Below are positions 42,828-51,804 of a stretch of DNA of 64,000 nucleotides, piece by piece. The stretch's first letter is position 1. Each line of letters starts with the position of its first letter. The notes below the pieces were generated by a model. That model was given only the letters and a program-made list of their open reading frames with translations. It made no database searches and was not told where the DNA came from. The translations under genes and the position numbers were made by a program. The DNA is from Mycobacterium sherrisii. GTDB taxonomy: Bacteria > Actinomycetota > Actinomycetes > Mycobacteriales > Mycobacteriaceae. The DNA lies in assembly GCF_002102355.1 (NCBI RefSeq), contig NZ_LQPT01000104.1, positions 83,769-147,768 of the forward strand, read 5' to 3'.

Positions 42828-43724
42828 TCACGACGCGATCAACTGGGCCAGTTCCTGCCAGCCATCGCGCAACCGGTTGGCGTCCCTGTCGTCGATGACG
42901 TGTAGACAGACGTGGTCTGCTCCCGCATCGAGGTGAGCGTTCACGCGTTCGGAAACAGCCCGGGCCGGGCCCCATGCAACGATCGCGTCGATCAGCCGGT
43001 CGCTACCCCCGTCGACGAAGTCCTCGGCGCAAAATCCCAGTCGCACAAGGTTGTTGGTGTAGTTCGGCAGCCTGAGGTAAGGGAGGAGATGGTGTCGCGC
43101 AATCTCCCGGGCGCGCTCGGCTCTGGTTTCGAGGACCACCTTCAGCTCGGGAATCACCAAGGACCGCGGCCCGAGAATGTGGCGTGCGACGGCCGAGTGA
43201 TCGGGCGTGACCAAGAACGTATGTGTGCCTGCCGTCCGAGTGCCCGCCAGCTCAAGCATCTTGGGGCCGAGCGCCGCGACCAGCATCTCTTCGCGACGCA
43301 CCGGCGCCGTCGCGCCCTCCAGACGATCGACATAGGTGCTGACAGCGGAGAGTGGCTTGATGAATCTTTGCCCGGCGGTTTCAACGGCAGCCCGGTGACT
43401 GGCACCGAGGCCGAGCAAAAGTCGCTCCGGGTGCTGCGAGCGCACCCGCGCGACCCAGGCCGCGGTGTCATACGGGTCGTGCATCCATGTATTGAGCACC
43501 GCAGTTGCGACGATCATGGTGGGCGTGGCGGCCAGCAAGGCGTCGACGTCGCTGAATAGTGGGCCGCCGATGCCCCCGGGGACCCACAGCGCTCGATAGC
43601 CCAATCGATCGAGTTCGATCGCGTGATCGACGGCGACCTGCGGATCCCGTCCACGCAGCCGCCGCGACCAGATGCCGACGTTGCCGAGGCGGCCGGCCAG
43701 CGGCTGCGCCGAAGAGGAGGTCAC
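42828..43724 (-). CDS. LLM-class F420-type oxidoreductase
   Basis: 298 residues of bacterial luciferase-like TIM-barrel type: GRLGNVGIWSRRLRG, ELDRLGYRALWVPGG, TAVLNTWMHDPYDTA, HPERLLLGLGASHR and a C-terminal HLDAGADHVCLHVIDD. Mycobacterial proteins with this TIGR03620-like pattern use F420. The reaction is unknown. Its start overlaps the SnoaL-like gene (ATGA at 43724-43721), so the two act together. Convergent with the ligase gene. Confidence 0.86.
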   Translation of the reverse strand: MTSSSAQPLAGRLGNVGIWSRRLRGRDPQVAVDHAIELDRLGYRALWVPGGIGGPLFSDVDALLAATPTMIVATAVLNTWMHDPYDTAAWVARVRSQHPERLLLGLGASHRAAVETAGQRFIKPLSAVSTYVDRLEGATAPVRREEMLVAALGPKMLELAGTRTAGTHTFLVTPDHSAVARHILGPRSLVIPELKVVLETRAERAREIARHHLLPYLRLPNYTNNLVRLGFCAEDFVDGGSDRLIDAIVAWGPARAVSERVNAHLDAGADHVCLHVIDDRDANRLRDGWQELAQLIAS

Positions 43725-44134
43725 CCGATGGACCTCGGACCGAAGGTTCGTTCGATGAGACGGGTGTCGGAGTACTCGCGCATCGCGACGATCCGATCAC
43801 CTTCCACTTCGAACAGAAGGTGGTATTTGTTGGGATAGCTGGCGCCGGAGAGCAGTTCGATGTGGCCTTCTGCCTCCACGGCGACACGACGCCCCTCGGC
43901 GGTGACGCCGGTGGCCGTAATGCGGTACCGGGTGCGCCCCTGAGCGTTGATGGAATCCATCATCGCCAGTAGGTCGGCCTTCGTCACGACGGCGGCATCG
44001 GTGCTGTCGATGTGGTTGACCGGTAAGGCCGCAGCTAGCCAAATCTCGGCGTCGTCGGCCAAAGCGTCGAAGTCGCCGGCCATAAAATGCAGCACCGTCG
44101 TTCTGCTTCGCGACGTCTGATCGTCGACCATCAT
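43721..44134 (-). CDS. SnoaL-like (NTF2 fold) protein
   Basis: 137 residues from one of two adjacent ATG codons (44134 or 44131) after GGAACAGGGTTGAA. Pattern: VLHFMAGDFDALADDAEIW, INAQGRTRYRITATGVTAEG, HLLFEVEGDRIVAMREYSDT, as in SnoaL-like isomerase/hydrolase folds. Coupled to the F420-type gene. An in-frame start at 44188 is open but adds unconserved residues. Confidence 0.8.
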   Translation of the reverse strand: MMVDDQTSRSRTTVLHFMAGDFDALADDAEIWLAAALPVNHIDSTDAAVVTKADLLAMMDSINAQGRTRYRITATGVTAEGRRVAVEAEGHIELLSGASYPNKYHLLFEVEGDRIVAMREYSDTRLIERTFGPRSIG

Positions 44135-44188
44135 TTCAACCCTGTTCCGGAAACGTGGCCGCCACCCGCGGTGCGGTTCGCCCGCCAC

Positions 44189-44211
44189 GAAACCTATCAG
44201 TGATCGATTAA
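44189..44211. promoter_or_regulatory. island palindrome site 11
   Basis: GAAACCTATC, spacer AGT, GATCGATTAA. One of the weaker copies; 55 bp upstream of the leftward SnoaL-F420 operon. Confidence 0.45.
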
Positions 44212-44353
44212 TGCGTCAACGACTGCGCTTTTGCCTAGGCGACGACGAGCCTGGGCGGCGTCGCGGACCCAGCCCGTCGCCCCCAAGCGCTGACCGCAGT
44301 TGGTCACGCAGCGTCTGGGCGGAGCAGTCGCTTGACTTGTGACAGCAGTCACC

Positions 44354-44376
44354 ATAATCTAACGGCGTCAGGCTAA
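44354..44376. promoter_or_regulatory. island palindrome site 12
   Basis: ATAATCTAAC, spacer GGC, GTCAGGCTAA. 123 bp upstream of the rightward P450-ferredoxin operon. Confidence 0.6.
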
Positions 44377-44499
44377 CCATCTCGGCGGACGCGGGCTTGG
44401 GTGCGACGACCTCGGCACGGCAGCCTGCCCATCAACCCCCGGGATACTCGAGCCCGCCCGCGCGCACGTCCCGCGTCACCTACCTGTACAGGAGGAAGA

Positions 44500-45726
44500 A
44501 TGTCCGCCCAAGAAACACGGACGACAACTACGTCAGCCCATGATGTAGCGCGGGATTTCAGTCTGTACGACGAGGCGACGATGCAAGATCCGCACAAGGT
44601 GTACAGCGAGCTGCGATCGCGGTGTCCGGTCGCGCACAGTGACCGCGACGACGGGTTCTGGATTGCGACCCGGTACGAAGACGTAATCGCCGTGACGAAG
44701 GACGCCCAAACGTACTCGTCGAAATACGTGATGATTCCGCGGCTGAAGTTCGGACCCGACTTCGTCGACCGCCCGCCACTGACCGCCGACGAACCCCGGC
44801 ACAAGGTGTACCGAAAGCTGCTCCAGCCGATCTTCTCCCACGGCAAGATCCAAAAGTGGGAGCCAGAGATCCGCAAGATCTGCCGCGAGGCCGTTGCGAA
44901 GGTAGCCCCGCTTGGAAGGTGCGATGCCGCAACGGATTTCGCGAAGAAGATCCCACTCGGGTTCACTTGCGCACTGCTCGGCGTCTCGCCGGAAATGGAG
45001 CCCCGGTTCACCCAGTGGAGCAAGGACGTCGTGGAGTCAGAAGATCCCGACGACGCGATGCGCGCTGTCGGCGACATCGTCGCGTTCCTTGGCGAGCAAC
45101 TCGAAAGGCGCATGGCCAACCCCACCGAGGACCTCATTTCACAACTGATGCAGAGCGAGGTCGACGGCGACAAGCTGGAAGGACAGGAACTTCTCGCGGT
45201 GCTGATGGTGGTGATGATCGCCGGACTCGACACGACGTGGGCCGCGCTCAGTAGTTGCATGTACCACCTCGCGGCGCACCCCGAGGACTGTCGACGCCTC
45301 GTCGACAACCCGGACATGATCCCGACCGCGGTCGAAGAATTGCTGCGCTTTTACGCTCCGGTCGCGCTGACGCGCGAGACCACGACCGAGACCGAGCTGG
45401 GTGGCATCAAGATCGGCGAAAAGGAACTGGTTCTGCTGTCCTGGCCGGCCGCCAACCGCGACCCCGAGATATTTGCCGACCCTGACCGGGTGGTGATCGA
45501 CCGCGCCGAGAATCGTCATGTGACCTTCGGAACTGGCATTCACCGCTGTCTTGGCTCGGCAGTCGCGCGACTGGAGATCAAGGTGGCCATCGAGGAGTGG
45601 CTCGCGGCGATCCCGGAGTTCGAGCTGGCCGACCCGGCCACAGTCAAGTACGCCACCGGGCACGTCTGGGGACCGCGCGTGGTCGATGTCCGCTACCCCG
45701 AGAACCTGTGCGCGGGCCGTTCATGA
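44500..45726 (+). CDS. cytochrome P450 (copy 1)
   Basis: 408 residues from the ATG at 44500, which follows CAGGAGGAAGA; an in-frame ATG at 44401 lacks one. Bacterial class I P450 features: I-helix IAGLDTTWAALSS with the oxygen-activating Thr, ExxR in EELLRF, and heme-binding FGTGIHRCLGS with axial Cys at C350. It hydroxylates an unknown hydrophobic substrate. Its stop overlaps the ferredoxin gene (ATGA), so electrons probably come from that ferredoxin. Confidence 0.95.
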   Translation: MSAQETRTTTTSAHDVARDFSLYDEATMQDPHKVYSELRSRCPVAHSDRDDGFWIATRYEDVIAVTKDAQTYSSKYVMIPRLKFGPDFVDRPPLTADEPRHKVYRKLLQPIFSHGKIQKWEPEIRKICREAVAKVAPLGRCDAATDFAKKIPLGFTCALLGVSPEMEPRFTQWSKDVVESEDPDDAMRAVGDIVAFLGEQLERRMANPTEDLISQLMQSEVDGDKLEGQELLAVLMVVMIAGLDTTWAALSSCMYHLAAHPEDCRRLVDNPDMIPTAVEELLRFYAPVALTRETTTETELGGIKIGEKELVLLSWPAANRDPEIFADPDRVVIDRAENRHVTFGTGIHRCLGSAVARLEIKVAIEEWLAAIPEFELADPATVKYATGHVWGPRVVDVRYPENLCAGRS

Positions 45727-45920
45727 AAGTGCACGTGAACGCCAAACTCTGTCAGGGACACAACCGTTGCCTGATGTTCGATACCGACGTCTTCGAAGTC
45801 GATGAGCTCAGCTACGCACATGTCCGCGGGGACGGGTCCGTACCACCCGGCGAGGAAGAATCCGTTCGCCTGGCCGTCGTGAACTGTCCCGAACAGGCGA
45901 TCACGGTCAGCGACGAGTGA
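45723..45920 (+). CDS. 3Fe-4S-type ferredoxin, P450 partner (copy 1)
   Basis: 65 residues, start in the ATGA overlap with the P450. Cluster motif C10-QG-H13-NR-C16 and C55-P: His replaces the second Cys, as in several mycobacterial P450-linked ferredoxins. Electron carrier between a reductase and the P450. Confidence 0.93.
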   Translation: MKVHVNAKLCQGHNRCLMFDTDVFEVDELSYAHVRGDGSVPPGEEESVRLAVVNCPEQAITVSDE

Positions 45921-46017
45921 GTCCCGGGTTCCGCGGCATCTCGGCACGCGCTCAACCTCAGCAGGTTGAAGCGACACGGATCTTTGGCGGCTGTAACACG
46001 TTAGGAGCAGGAGCGAA

Positions 46018-46776
46018 ATGGAACGGCTGACGGGACGAGTCGCCATCGTCACGGGCGCTGGCCGGGGAATCGGGGAGACAATCGCCAAAGCATTTGACGC
46101 CGAAGGCGCCCACGTCGTTGCCGCAGACCTGACTGGAGAACAGAACCGCGTCGCCACCGATCTGAGTCTGCGCAGTGTGGCCCGGCACGCCGACATGAGC
46201 GTCGTCGGCGATGTTGAGGCGCTGATTGCGTCGACCGTAAGAGAATTCGGACGTCTGGATGTGTTGTGCAACAACGCCGGCATCGACGGTGACATGGGGC
46301 CGCTCGTTGAGATGTCGCTCGAAAATTTCGAGCGAGTCTTGGCGGTCAATCTGCGCGGCGTCTTCCTGGGGATGCGCTACGCCATTCCTGCAATGCTTGC
46401 AACGGGCGGCGGATCGATCATCAATGTCGCATCCGTCGCGGCACTGGTCGCGTTCCCCGGTTCGACCGCGTATGCCGCGAGCAAGGCGGGTGTCCTCGGT
46501 ATGACCCGGGTTGCAGCAGCCGAGTACGGTTCGGCCGGGGTTCGAGTCAACGCCATCTGCCCCGGCATTATCGAAACGCCGATGTTGAGCGATTTAGGGA
46601 CGGCAGCGCCCGAGGTCTACGCACAGATCGTCTCGCACGGGGAGTCAGTGGCGCCGATGAAGCGGCTTGGCCGGCCCGACGAAATCGCTTCCCTGGCCGT
46701 CTATCTCGCCGGCGCAGAATCGTCCTTCCTCACCGGGGCGGCGATCCCCGTGGACGGCGGCTACGTCACATTGTGA
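46018..46776 (+). CDS. short-chain dehydrogenase/reductase
   Basis: 252 residues, ATG after TTAGGAGCAGGAGCGAA. Motifs TGAGRGIGETIA, NNAGIDGD, NVASVAALV, YAASKAGV (YxxxK), LTGAAIPVDGGYVTL. FabG/hydroxysteroid-dehydrogenase-like. Located between P450-ferredoxin and an SRPBCC/flavoprotein pair, so oxidation of the P450-made alcohol is plausible. No palindrome directly upstream; probably transcribed with the P450. Confidence 0.9.
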   Translation: MERLTGRVAIVTGAGRGIGETIAKAFDAEGAHVVAADLTGEQNRVATDLSLRSVARHADMSVVGDVEALIASTVREFGRLDVLCNNAGIDGDMGPLVEMSLENFERVLAVNLRGVFLGMRYAIPAMLATGGGSIINVASVAALVAFPGSTAYAASKAGVLGMTRVAAAEYGSAGVRVNAICPGIIETPMLSDLGTAAPEVYAQIVSHGESVAPMKRLGRPDEIASLAVYLAGAESSFLTGAAIPVDGGYVTL

Positions 46777-46832
46777 GCCGGGTGTCCGGCTTCGAGTCCA
46801 CTTGCGCCAGCGAGCCTGCTCGAGGAGAGACT

Positions 46833-47285
46833 ATGGCACGTGCATACGCGAGCACCGTCGTCAACCAAAACGTTGACGACGTGTGGAATTTGGTCAGGAC
46901 GTTCGACGCCGTAGGGCGATGGATTCCCGGGGCGAAGTCCTGCGTGACCACCACAACCGGCAGCCCCGCGCAACCGATACGTCGCATCATCCTCACCGAT
47001 GACACGGTCGTCGACGAGACTCTGGTGACGCTTGACGACGTTCGTCGTGTTATCCGGTACCAATTCACCTCGTCGCTGCCACGCGGGATGCGGTCTTTCC
47101 TGGGGACGGCGCATGTGCGTCCCGTGACCGACGGCGACCGCGCATTCCTCGAATGGATCAGCGAATTCGATTGTGACGCAACAATCGAGACTGCGATCGT
47201 CCGCAACATCGGTACCACCTTGACAAAGCTCATCGCAGCCGTCGCCGCCGAAGCCGAAGGATTAGGAACCCGGGATGACCGCTGA
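46833..47285 (+). CDS. SRPBCC-family (START-like) protein
   Basis: 150 residues from the ATG at 46833 after CGAGGAGAGACT; a GTG at 46773 overlapping the SDR stop would add 20 unconserved residues. Pattern: STVVNQNVDDVWNLVRTFDA, GRWIPGAKSC, TAHVRPVTDGDRAFLEW, a polyketide-cyclase/Bet v 1-like ligand-binding fold. It probably binds a hydrophobic intermediate. Overlaps the flavoprotein gene by 11 bp. Confidence 0.82.
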   Translation: MARAYASTVVNQNVDDVWNLVRTFDAVGRWIPGAKSCVTTTTGSPAQPIRRIILTDDTVVDETLVTLDDVRRVIRYQFTSSLPRGMRSFLGTAHVRPVTDGDRAFLEWISEFDCDATIETAIVRNIGTTLTKLIAAVAAEAEGLGTRDDR

Positions 47286-48954
47286 ACCGTCGGGCTGGAA
47301 CAACCAAATCTGGGATCGGATCGCCGATGTCGTCGTGGTCGGGACGGGGGCCGCAGGGGGTGCCGCGGCCGCGGCGGCCAGCCGCGCTGGCGCCTCTGTG
47401 CTCATGTTGGACAAGGCCGACTATCCCGGCGGCACGACGGCGAAATCCGGTGGTGGGATGTGGATCCCCAACAACTTTGCCTTGCGGGCACGGGGCGTGA
47501 CCGACGAGCGCGATCGCTGCGTGCGCTACATGGTTCGAAGCGCCTATCCGGCGGCATATCGCCCCGACCATCCGACCCTAGGTGTCTCGGGCGTGCGGCT
47601 AGATCTGATTGAGACCTTCTTTGACCACGCAGGCGAGGTGATCGACGAACTCATCGGCGACGGCGTTCTCACTCTAGAGCCCGACGACTTTCCCGACTAT
47701 TACAGCGATCTGCCGGAGGCTGTCGGGTGGAGCCACGCACTCGTACCGACGCTTCCCAAGACCTGGAGACGGGGGGATCCCGGCGGCGGCGAGCTGCTGG
47801 CCACGAGGTTGCGCGGAGCGACCGAAGAGCGGGGCAACGCTACCCTGCTGGGCTGTGAAGTCGTAGGCCTGATCCGCAATCACCGCGGCGAGGTCATCGG
47901 GATTGAGGCACACCGTCGCCGTTCGACACTTCTCATCGGCGCCCGACGTGGTGTGGTGTTTGGCTCCGGGGGATTCCTGCACAACCCGGACATGGTGAAC
48001 GACTATTTGCGCGGGCCGATCCTCGGCGGGGCGGCCGCGGCGACCGCGACCGGTGACCTCGTCACCTTGGCCGGTCGTGTCGGCGCCCAACTGGGCAACA
48101 TGAACCAGGCGTGGTGGGACCAGGTGGTCGTCGAGCAAGCAGCGCACTGTCGGGTCACCAGCCGCGACGTGTTCTATGCCTACGGCGACTCGATGGTCAT
48201 GGTCAACAGGTTCGGGCACCGCGCCCTCAATGAGAAGTCTCCCTACACCGACCGCGGCCAGGCGCACTTCAGCTGGGACACCGGACGCCACGAGTACGGG
48301 AACCGCCTGATGTTCATGATCTTCGACGAGGCCGTGCGCACTTCCGATCTGCGTGCCGATCCTGGGATCCGCGGCAGCAAGATGGGCCGCTATCCGGTCC
48401 CGTTCCCCGAGGAGTCGCCGTCATACCTCATCTCGGGAGGCGACTTCGATGAACTCGCACAAAACATCGACACACGCCTGTTGGCGCTTGCCCCCCACAT
48501 CGGATCTATCACCCTGGCCGACGATTTCGTCGTTCAGCTTCGCCACACCATCGCCAGATTCAACGACGGTGCCCGGCTCGGCCAAGACCACGAGTTCCGT
48601 CGGGGGCGCACCATGATTGAGCGAGCCTGGGAATCTACGACCCGGCCCGACGCCGTGAGCGACTCGCTTTACCCGTTCGCCGACACGGGTCCCTATCATT
48701 GCGTCATCCTGGGCGCCGGAGCGCTCGACACGAAGGGCGGGCCACGCACAGACTGTCATGGACGCATTCTCGACGGACTCGGTGCGCCCATCGCGGGGCT
48801 TTACGGTGCGGGCAACTGCGTGGCGTCGCCGTCCGGGCAGGCTTACTGGGGCCCCGGAACCACTATCGGCTTGGCAGTGACCTTTGGGTATCTGGCAGGC
48901 CGGCATGCCGCCTCCCAACCTGCCAGGGACGGGAGCCCCGGGAGCGCGGGGTGA
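47275..48954 (+). CDS. FAD-binding dehydrogenase, 3-ketosteroid-delta1-dehydrogenase-like
   Basis: 559 residues. N-terminal Rossmann motif VVVGTGAAGGAAAAAASRAG followed by DKADYPGGTTAKSGGGMWIP, then the KstD/fumarate-reductase flavoprotein pattern GVVFGSGGFLHNPDM and a C-terminal LYGAGNCVASPSGQAYWGPG. The GGTTAKSGGGMWIPNN segment is close to KstD and KstD-like enzymes, which oxidise ring ketones. A ketosteroid is not proven: another cyclic ketone or enone could be the substrate. It is the last gene of the P450 operon, convergent with the TetR gene. Confidence 0.85.
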   Translation: MTAEPSGWNNQIWDRIADVVVVGTGAAGGAAAAAASRAGASVLMLDKADYPGGTTAKSGGGMWIPNNFALRARGVTDERDRCVRYMVRSAYPAAYRPDHPTLGVSGVRLDLIETFFDHAGEVIDELIGDGVLTLEPDDFPDYYSDLPEAVGWSHALVPTLPKTWRRGDPGGGELLATRLRGATEERGNATLLGCEVVGLIRNHRGEVIGIEAHRRRSTLLIGARRGVVFGSGGFLHNPDMVNDYLRGPILGGAAAATATGDLVTLAGRVGAQLGNMNQAWWDQVVVEQAAHCRVTSRDVFYAYGDSMVMVNRFGHRALNEKSPYTDRGQAHFSWDTGRHEYGNRLMFMIFDEAVRTSDLRADPGIRGSKMGRYPVPFPEESPSYLISGGDFDELAQNIDTRLLALAPHIGSITLADDFVVQLRHTIARFNDGARLGQDHEFRRGRTMIERAWESTTRPDAVSDSLYPFADTGPYHCVILGAGALDTKGGPRTDCHGRILDGLGAPIAGLYGAGNCVASPSGQAYWGPGTTIGLAVTFGYLAGRHAASQPARDGSPGSAG

Positions 48955-48992
48955 GGGGCCGGGCAACAAGTCGCGCCGACCGGTGGCGCAGC

Positions 48993-49640
48993 TCAGGCTT
49001 TGGCGCGCTTGGCATCCGGGGTCCAGCGGGCCACGCGCTCGTCGACGGCGGTTTCGATCGCGGTGAAGATGCTTTGTACTACGACGTCGAACAACTCTTC
49101 AGCCGAAAGACCCGCCTCGGCGACCACCTTGGTCATCACCGGTCCCATCGGGCCAAGTGTTCGGTCGGGGTTGCTCGCATCGCTGGCCTGGTGCAGCGCG
49201 CTGCCCAGGATGAAGAGCTCGACGGCGTCCAGCAACGGCATCACCGCCGCGCTGGGAACGCCCTCCTCCAACAACCGAGTCGCTGCGGCCTCGTACTGCG
49301 GACTGCCCCAGCCGACCTCGCGTCGACGCATCACGACGGGCACCACCGCGGGGTGCGCCGCTAGCGCATCACGGTAGCGTCGCGACAACTCGGCAAGCCA
49401 GGTTCGCCACGAGGTGCCGGGCTCGGGCATCGTCAGCACCTCCGAGAGCGCCAACTCCGTGGCGCCGACCAGAATTTCTTCCTTGTTGCTGAAGTGGTGA
49501 TACAGCGAGGCGCCGTTGACGCCCAACTCTTCACCCAATCCACGGATGCTGAGGCTGTCCAGGCCCTTCTCGTCGATGATGCGCAAGGCCGTCTCCAGTG
49601 CCCTCCGTCGTGAGATGAGCGGCTTACGTGGTCTGGCCAT
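48993..49640 (-). CDS. TetR-family regulator, candidate controller of the island
   Basis: 215 residues. N-terminal helix-turn-helix (about residues 10-58): ALRIIDEKGLDSLSIRGLGE, then GVNGASLYHHFSNKEEIL. The C-terminal ligand-binding domain matches the TetR_C type with a helical dimer interface. It is the only DNA-binding regulator I can see between 12.8 and 64 kb. Palindrome site 13 lies 145 bp upstream of its start, with sites 14 and 15 toward the divergent aldehyde dehydrogenase, an arrangement typical of autoregulated TetR repressors. That it binds all 18 sites is inference. Confidence 0.92.
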   Translation of the reverse strand: MARPRKPLISRRRALETALRIIDEKGLDSLSIRGLGEELGVNGASLYHHFSNKEEILVGATELALSEVLTMPEPGTSWRTWLAELSRRYRDALAAHPAVVPVVMRRREVGWGSPQYEAAATRLLEEGVPSAAVMPLLDAVELFILGSALHQASDASNPDRTLGPMGPVMTKVVAEAGLSAEELFDVVVQSIFTAIETAVDERVARWTPDAKRAKA

Positions 49641-49784
49641 CGGCCCGCATGTCCTTCTCTCGGCATCGGAACAGCAATTCGTGTCGAGTGCGTTCGTCGA
49701 CGCTAATCAGGGTTCCAACGTAGGTTAGAAGCTCCGGGTGTCCGGTCGCGAACCCCACCGTTGGGGGCGCGGCTGGTGCGGTTC

Positions 49785-49807
49785 GTATCCTAACATCATT
49801 TGGTTAC
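49785..49807. promoter_or_regulatory. island palindrome site 13 (TetR promoter)
   Basis: GTATCCTAAC, spacer ATC, ATTTGGTTAC, with TC and GA extending the symmetry on the outside. The most symmetrical outer arms of the set. Confidence 0.65.
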
Positions 49808-49909
49808 GATTTGGGCAGTTTTCTGCTGTGGGGTGTCGCCGGAGCGGCGGTGACGCCGCAGCAGACGACATTCCGGTCAGCGACGGGGCGCGGGCCACCG
49901 GGGACAAGG

Positions 49910-49932
49910 ACAACCAACCGACGTTGGATAAA
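49910..49932. promoter_or_regulatory. island palindrome site 14
   Basis: ACAACCAACC, spacer GAC, GTTGGATAAA. Middle of the TetR/ALDH gap. Confidence 0.5.
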
Positions 49933-50172
49933 ACTAAACCCCATATTGCCCCCGGTCGTGCGGGAAGCTCGCACAGACAAGCTCGGGGTCGGATGCAGTG
50001 GCGGCGGGCACCCGCCACCACTTGGTGAAATTGTCCGTCCACTTGGCCAAAACCCGTTTGTGCCAGGCAGATCCTGCGCTTGAAGCGACACGGCGCGTCC
50101 CGCGCATCGCCGACGCCCGTAATGACTTTCGTGATTGACGGGTGTGACTTAAAGCACCTATGCTCGCGAGGG

Positions 50173-50195
50173 TTAATCTAACGCTGTCTGGCTAG
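50173..50195. promoter_or_regulatory. island palindrome site 15
   Basis: TTAATCTAAC, spacer GCT, GTCTGGCTAG. 100 bp upstream of the aldehyde dehydrogenase start; left half identical to site 2. Confidence 0.65.
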
Positions 50196-50295
50196 CGCCG
50201 GACGTGAAAGCCGATACCAAGACGAAATCGGTCGCGGCGTTCGGCCCGACGGTGGCCGCTCGGGACGGTTGCGGCCGCACGCGGAGAGGGGCGAA

Positions 50296-51741
50296 GTGAA
50301 CATCTACAAGGAGCTGTTCGTCGGCGGCCGGTGGGAAGCTCCTGCCACGGACGCCACGATCGAGGTCACGTCGCCCTACACGCTCGAGCCCGTCGGACGG
50401 GTGCCCGAGGCCGCAGCGGCCGACGTCGACGCAGCCATCGATGCGGCTCGGAAGAGCTTCGAGGCAGGATCCTGGCGCTGTAAGACGCCAGACGAGCGCA
50501 TAGCCGTCATGCGGCGACTACACGAGCTTTACGTCGGTCGGAGCGAGGAGCTCGCCGAGTTGCAGACCACTCAGATCGGCGTGCCGATCTCGTTTTCGAA
50601 GATGGTCAACGGTCCGGCCCCCTGCGCTGTATTAGGAGCCTTCCTCGATATCGCCGAAGCGGTGCAATGGGAGGAGCATCGCCGCGGCGTGACCGGCGCC
50701 GACATCCTGGTACGCCGCGAGCCTGTCGGCGTCGTCGCGGCGATAGTGCCCTGGAATGCACCGCAATTCACGCTGATGGGCAAGTTGGCCCCCGCGCTTT
50801 TGACCGGCTGCAGCGTCGTGATTAAGCCGTCGCCCGAGACACCGCTAGACGCCAACCTGCTCGCCGATCTCACCCGGCAAGCCGGCATTCCCGACGGCGT
50901 CGTGTCGGTGCTGCCCGCCGGACGCGAGGTGGGCAAATACTTGGTGTCGCATCCTGGCGTGGACAAGGTCACGTTCACCGGATCGACCGAGGCCGGTCGT
51001 CACATCGCTGCGGCCTGCGGTCGCCAGTTGAAGCGATTCAGCCTGGAATTAGGCGGCAAGTCGGCAGCCATCATCCTCGACGATGCCGATCTCGACGCCA
51101 CCATGGCGGGTCTGCAGTTCGCATCGCTTGCCAACAACGGCCAAGCATGTATCGCGCAGACCCGCATCCTGGCCCCACGGTCTCGGTACGACGACGTTGT
51201 CCAGGCGCTCGGTGCGATGATGTCGGGCTTGGTCGTCGGGGACCCCTTCGACCCGGCCACCCAGATAGGACCGCTTATCAGCAGGAGGCAGCAAGACCGC
51301 GTCAACGGCTACATCCATTCCGGCGAACGCGAGGGTGCTCGGCTTGTCGTCGGCGGCCCGGGCGGCGTCGAAGGACAGGACAAGGGCTGGTTCGTCAACC
51401 CGACGTTGTTCGCCGACGTCGACAACGGCATGCGCATCGCACGCGAAGAAATCTTCGGCCCCGTCTTGGTGGTCATCCCGTACACCGACGACGACGACGC
51501 GGTAGCCATCGCCAACGACAGCGACTACGGACTCGCCGGATCGGTGTGGACGACGGATAACGACAGGGGCCTTGGCATCGCCCGGCGCGTGCGCACCGGC
51601 ACCTTTGCCGTGAATCAGTACGTAATGGACTTCAAAGCCCCGTTCGGCGGCTTCAAGGCCTCCGGCATAGGCCGTGAGCTCGGCGTCGAGGGTCTCCATG
51701 CCTATGTCGAATACAAGTCCATCGCGCCGGCGCCAGCTTAG
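50296..51741 (+). CDS. NAD(P)-dependent aldehyde dehydrogenase
   Basis: 481 residues from the GTG at 50296 after GGAGAGGGGCGAA; an in-frame ATG-type start at 50269 is less likely. Standard ALDH motifs: VAAIVPWNAPQFTLMGKLAP, FTGSTEAGRHIA, general base E251 in SLELGGKSA, nucleophile C285 in NNGQACIAQTR, and EEIFGPVLVVIPY. Oxidises an aldehyde to the acid. With the alcohol dehydrogenase 63 bp downstream it would take an alcohol to a carboxylate ready for CoA activation. Confidence 0.94.
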   Translation: MNIYKELFVGGRWEAPATDATIEVTSPYTLEPVGRVPEAAAADVDAAIDAARKSFEAGSWRCKTPDERIAVMRRLHELYVGRSEELAELQTTQIGVPISFSKMVNGPAPCAVLGAFLDIAEAVQWEEHRRGVTGADILVRREPVGVVAAIVPWNAPQFTLMGKLAPALLTGCSVVIKPSPETPLDANLLADLTRQAGIPDGVVSVLPAGREVGKYLVSHPGVDKVTFTGSTEAGRHIAAACGRQLKRFSLELGGKSAAIILDDADLDATMAGLQFASLANNGQACIAQTRILAPRSRYDDVVQALGAMMSGLVVGDPFDPATQIGPLISRRQQDRVNGYIHSGEREGARLVVGGPGGVEGQDKGWFVNPTLFADVDNGMRIAREEIFGPVLVVIPYTDDDDAVAIANDSDYGLAGSVWTTDNDRGLGIARRVRTGTFAVNQYVMDFKAPFGGFKASGIGRELGVEGLHAYVEYKSIAPAPA

Positions 51742-51804
51742 AGCGCGGTCGCGAATATCCGCCATCGGGCATGTGCCCGCCGAACGATCTGGAGAGGGGC
51801 AGCA

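Larger units (their letters stand above)
44135..44499. other. 365-bp divergent promoter region
   Basis: Between the SnoaL-like gene and the P450 gene. Holds palindrome sites 11 and 12; no supported gene. Confidence 0.6.
49641..50295. other. 655-bp region between the TetR and aldehyde dehydrogenase genes
   Basis: Short open frames on both strands (49738, 49811, 49725) have no start context or family pattern. The region holds palindrome sites 13, 14 and 15, more than any other intergenic gap. Confidence 0.6.
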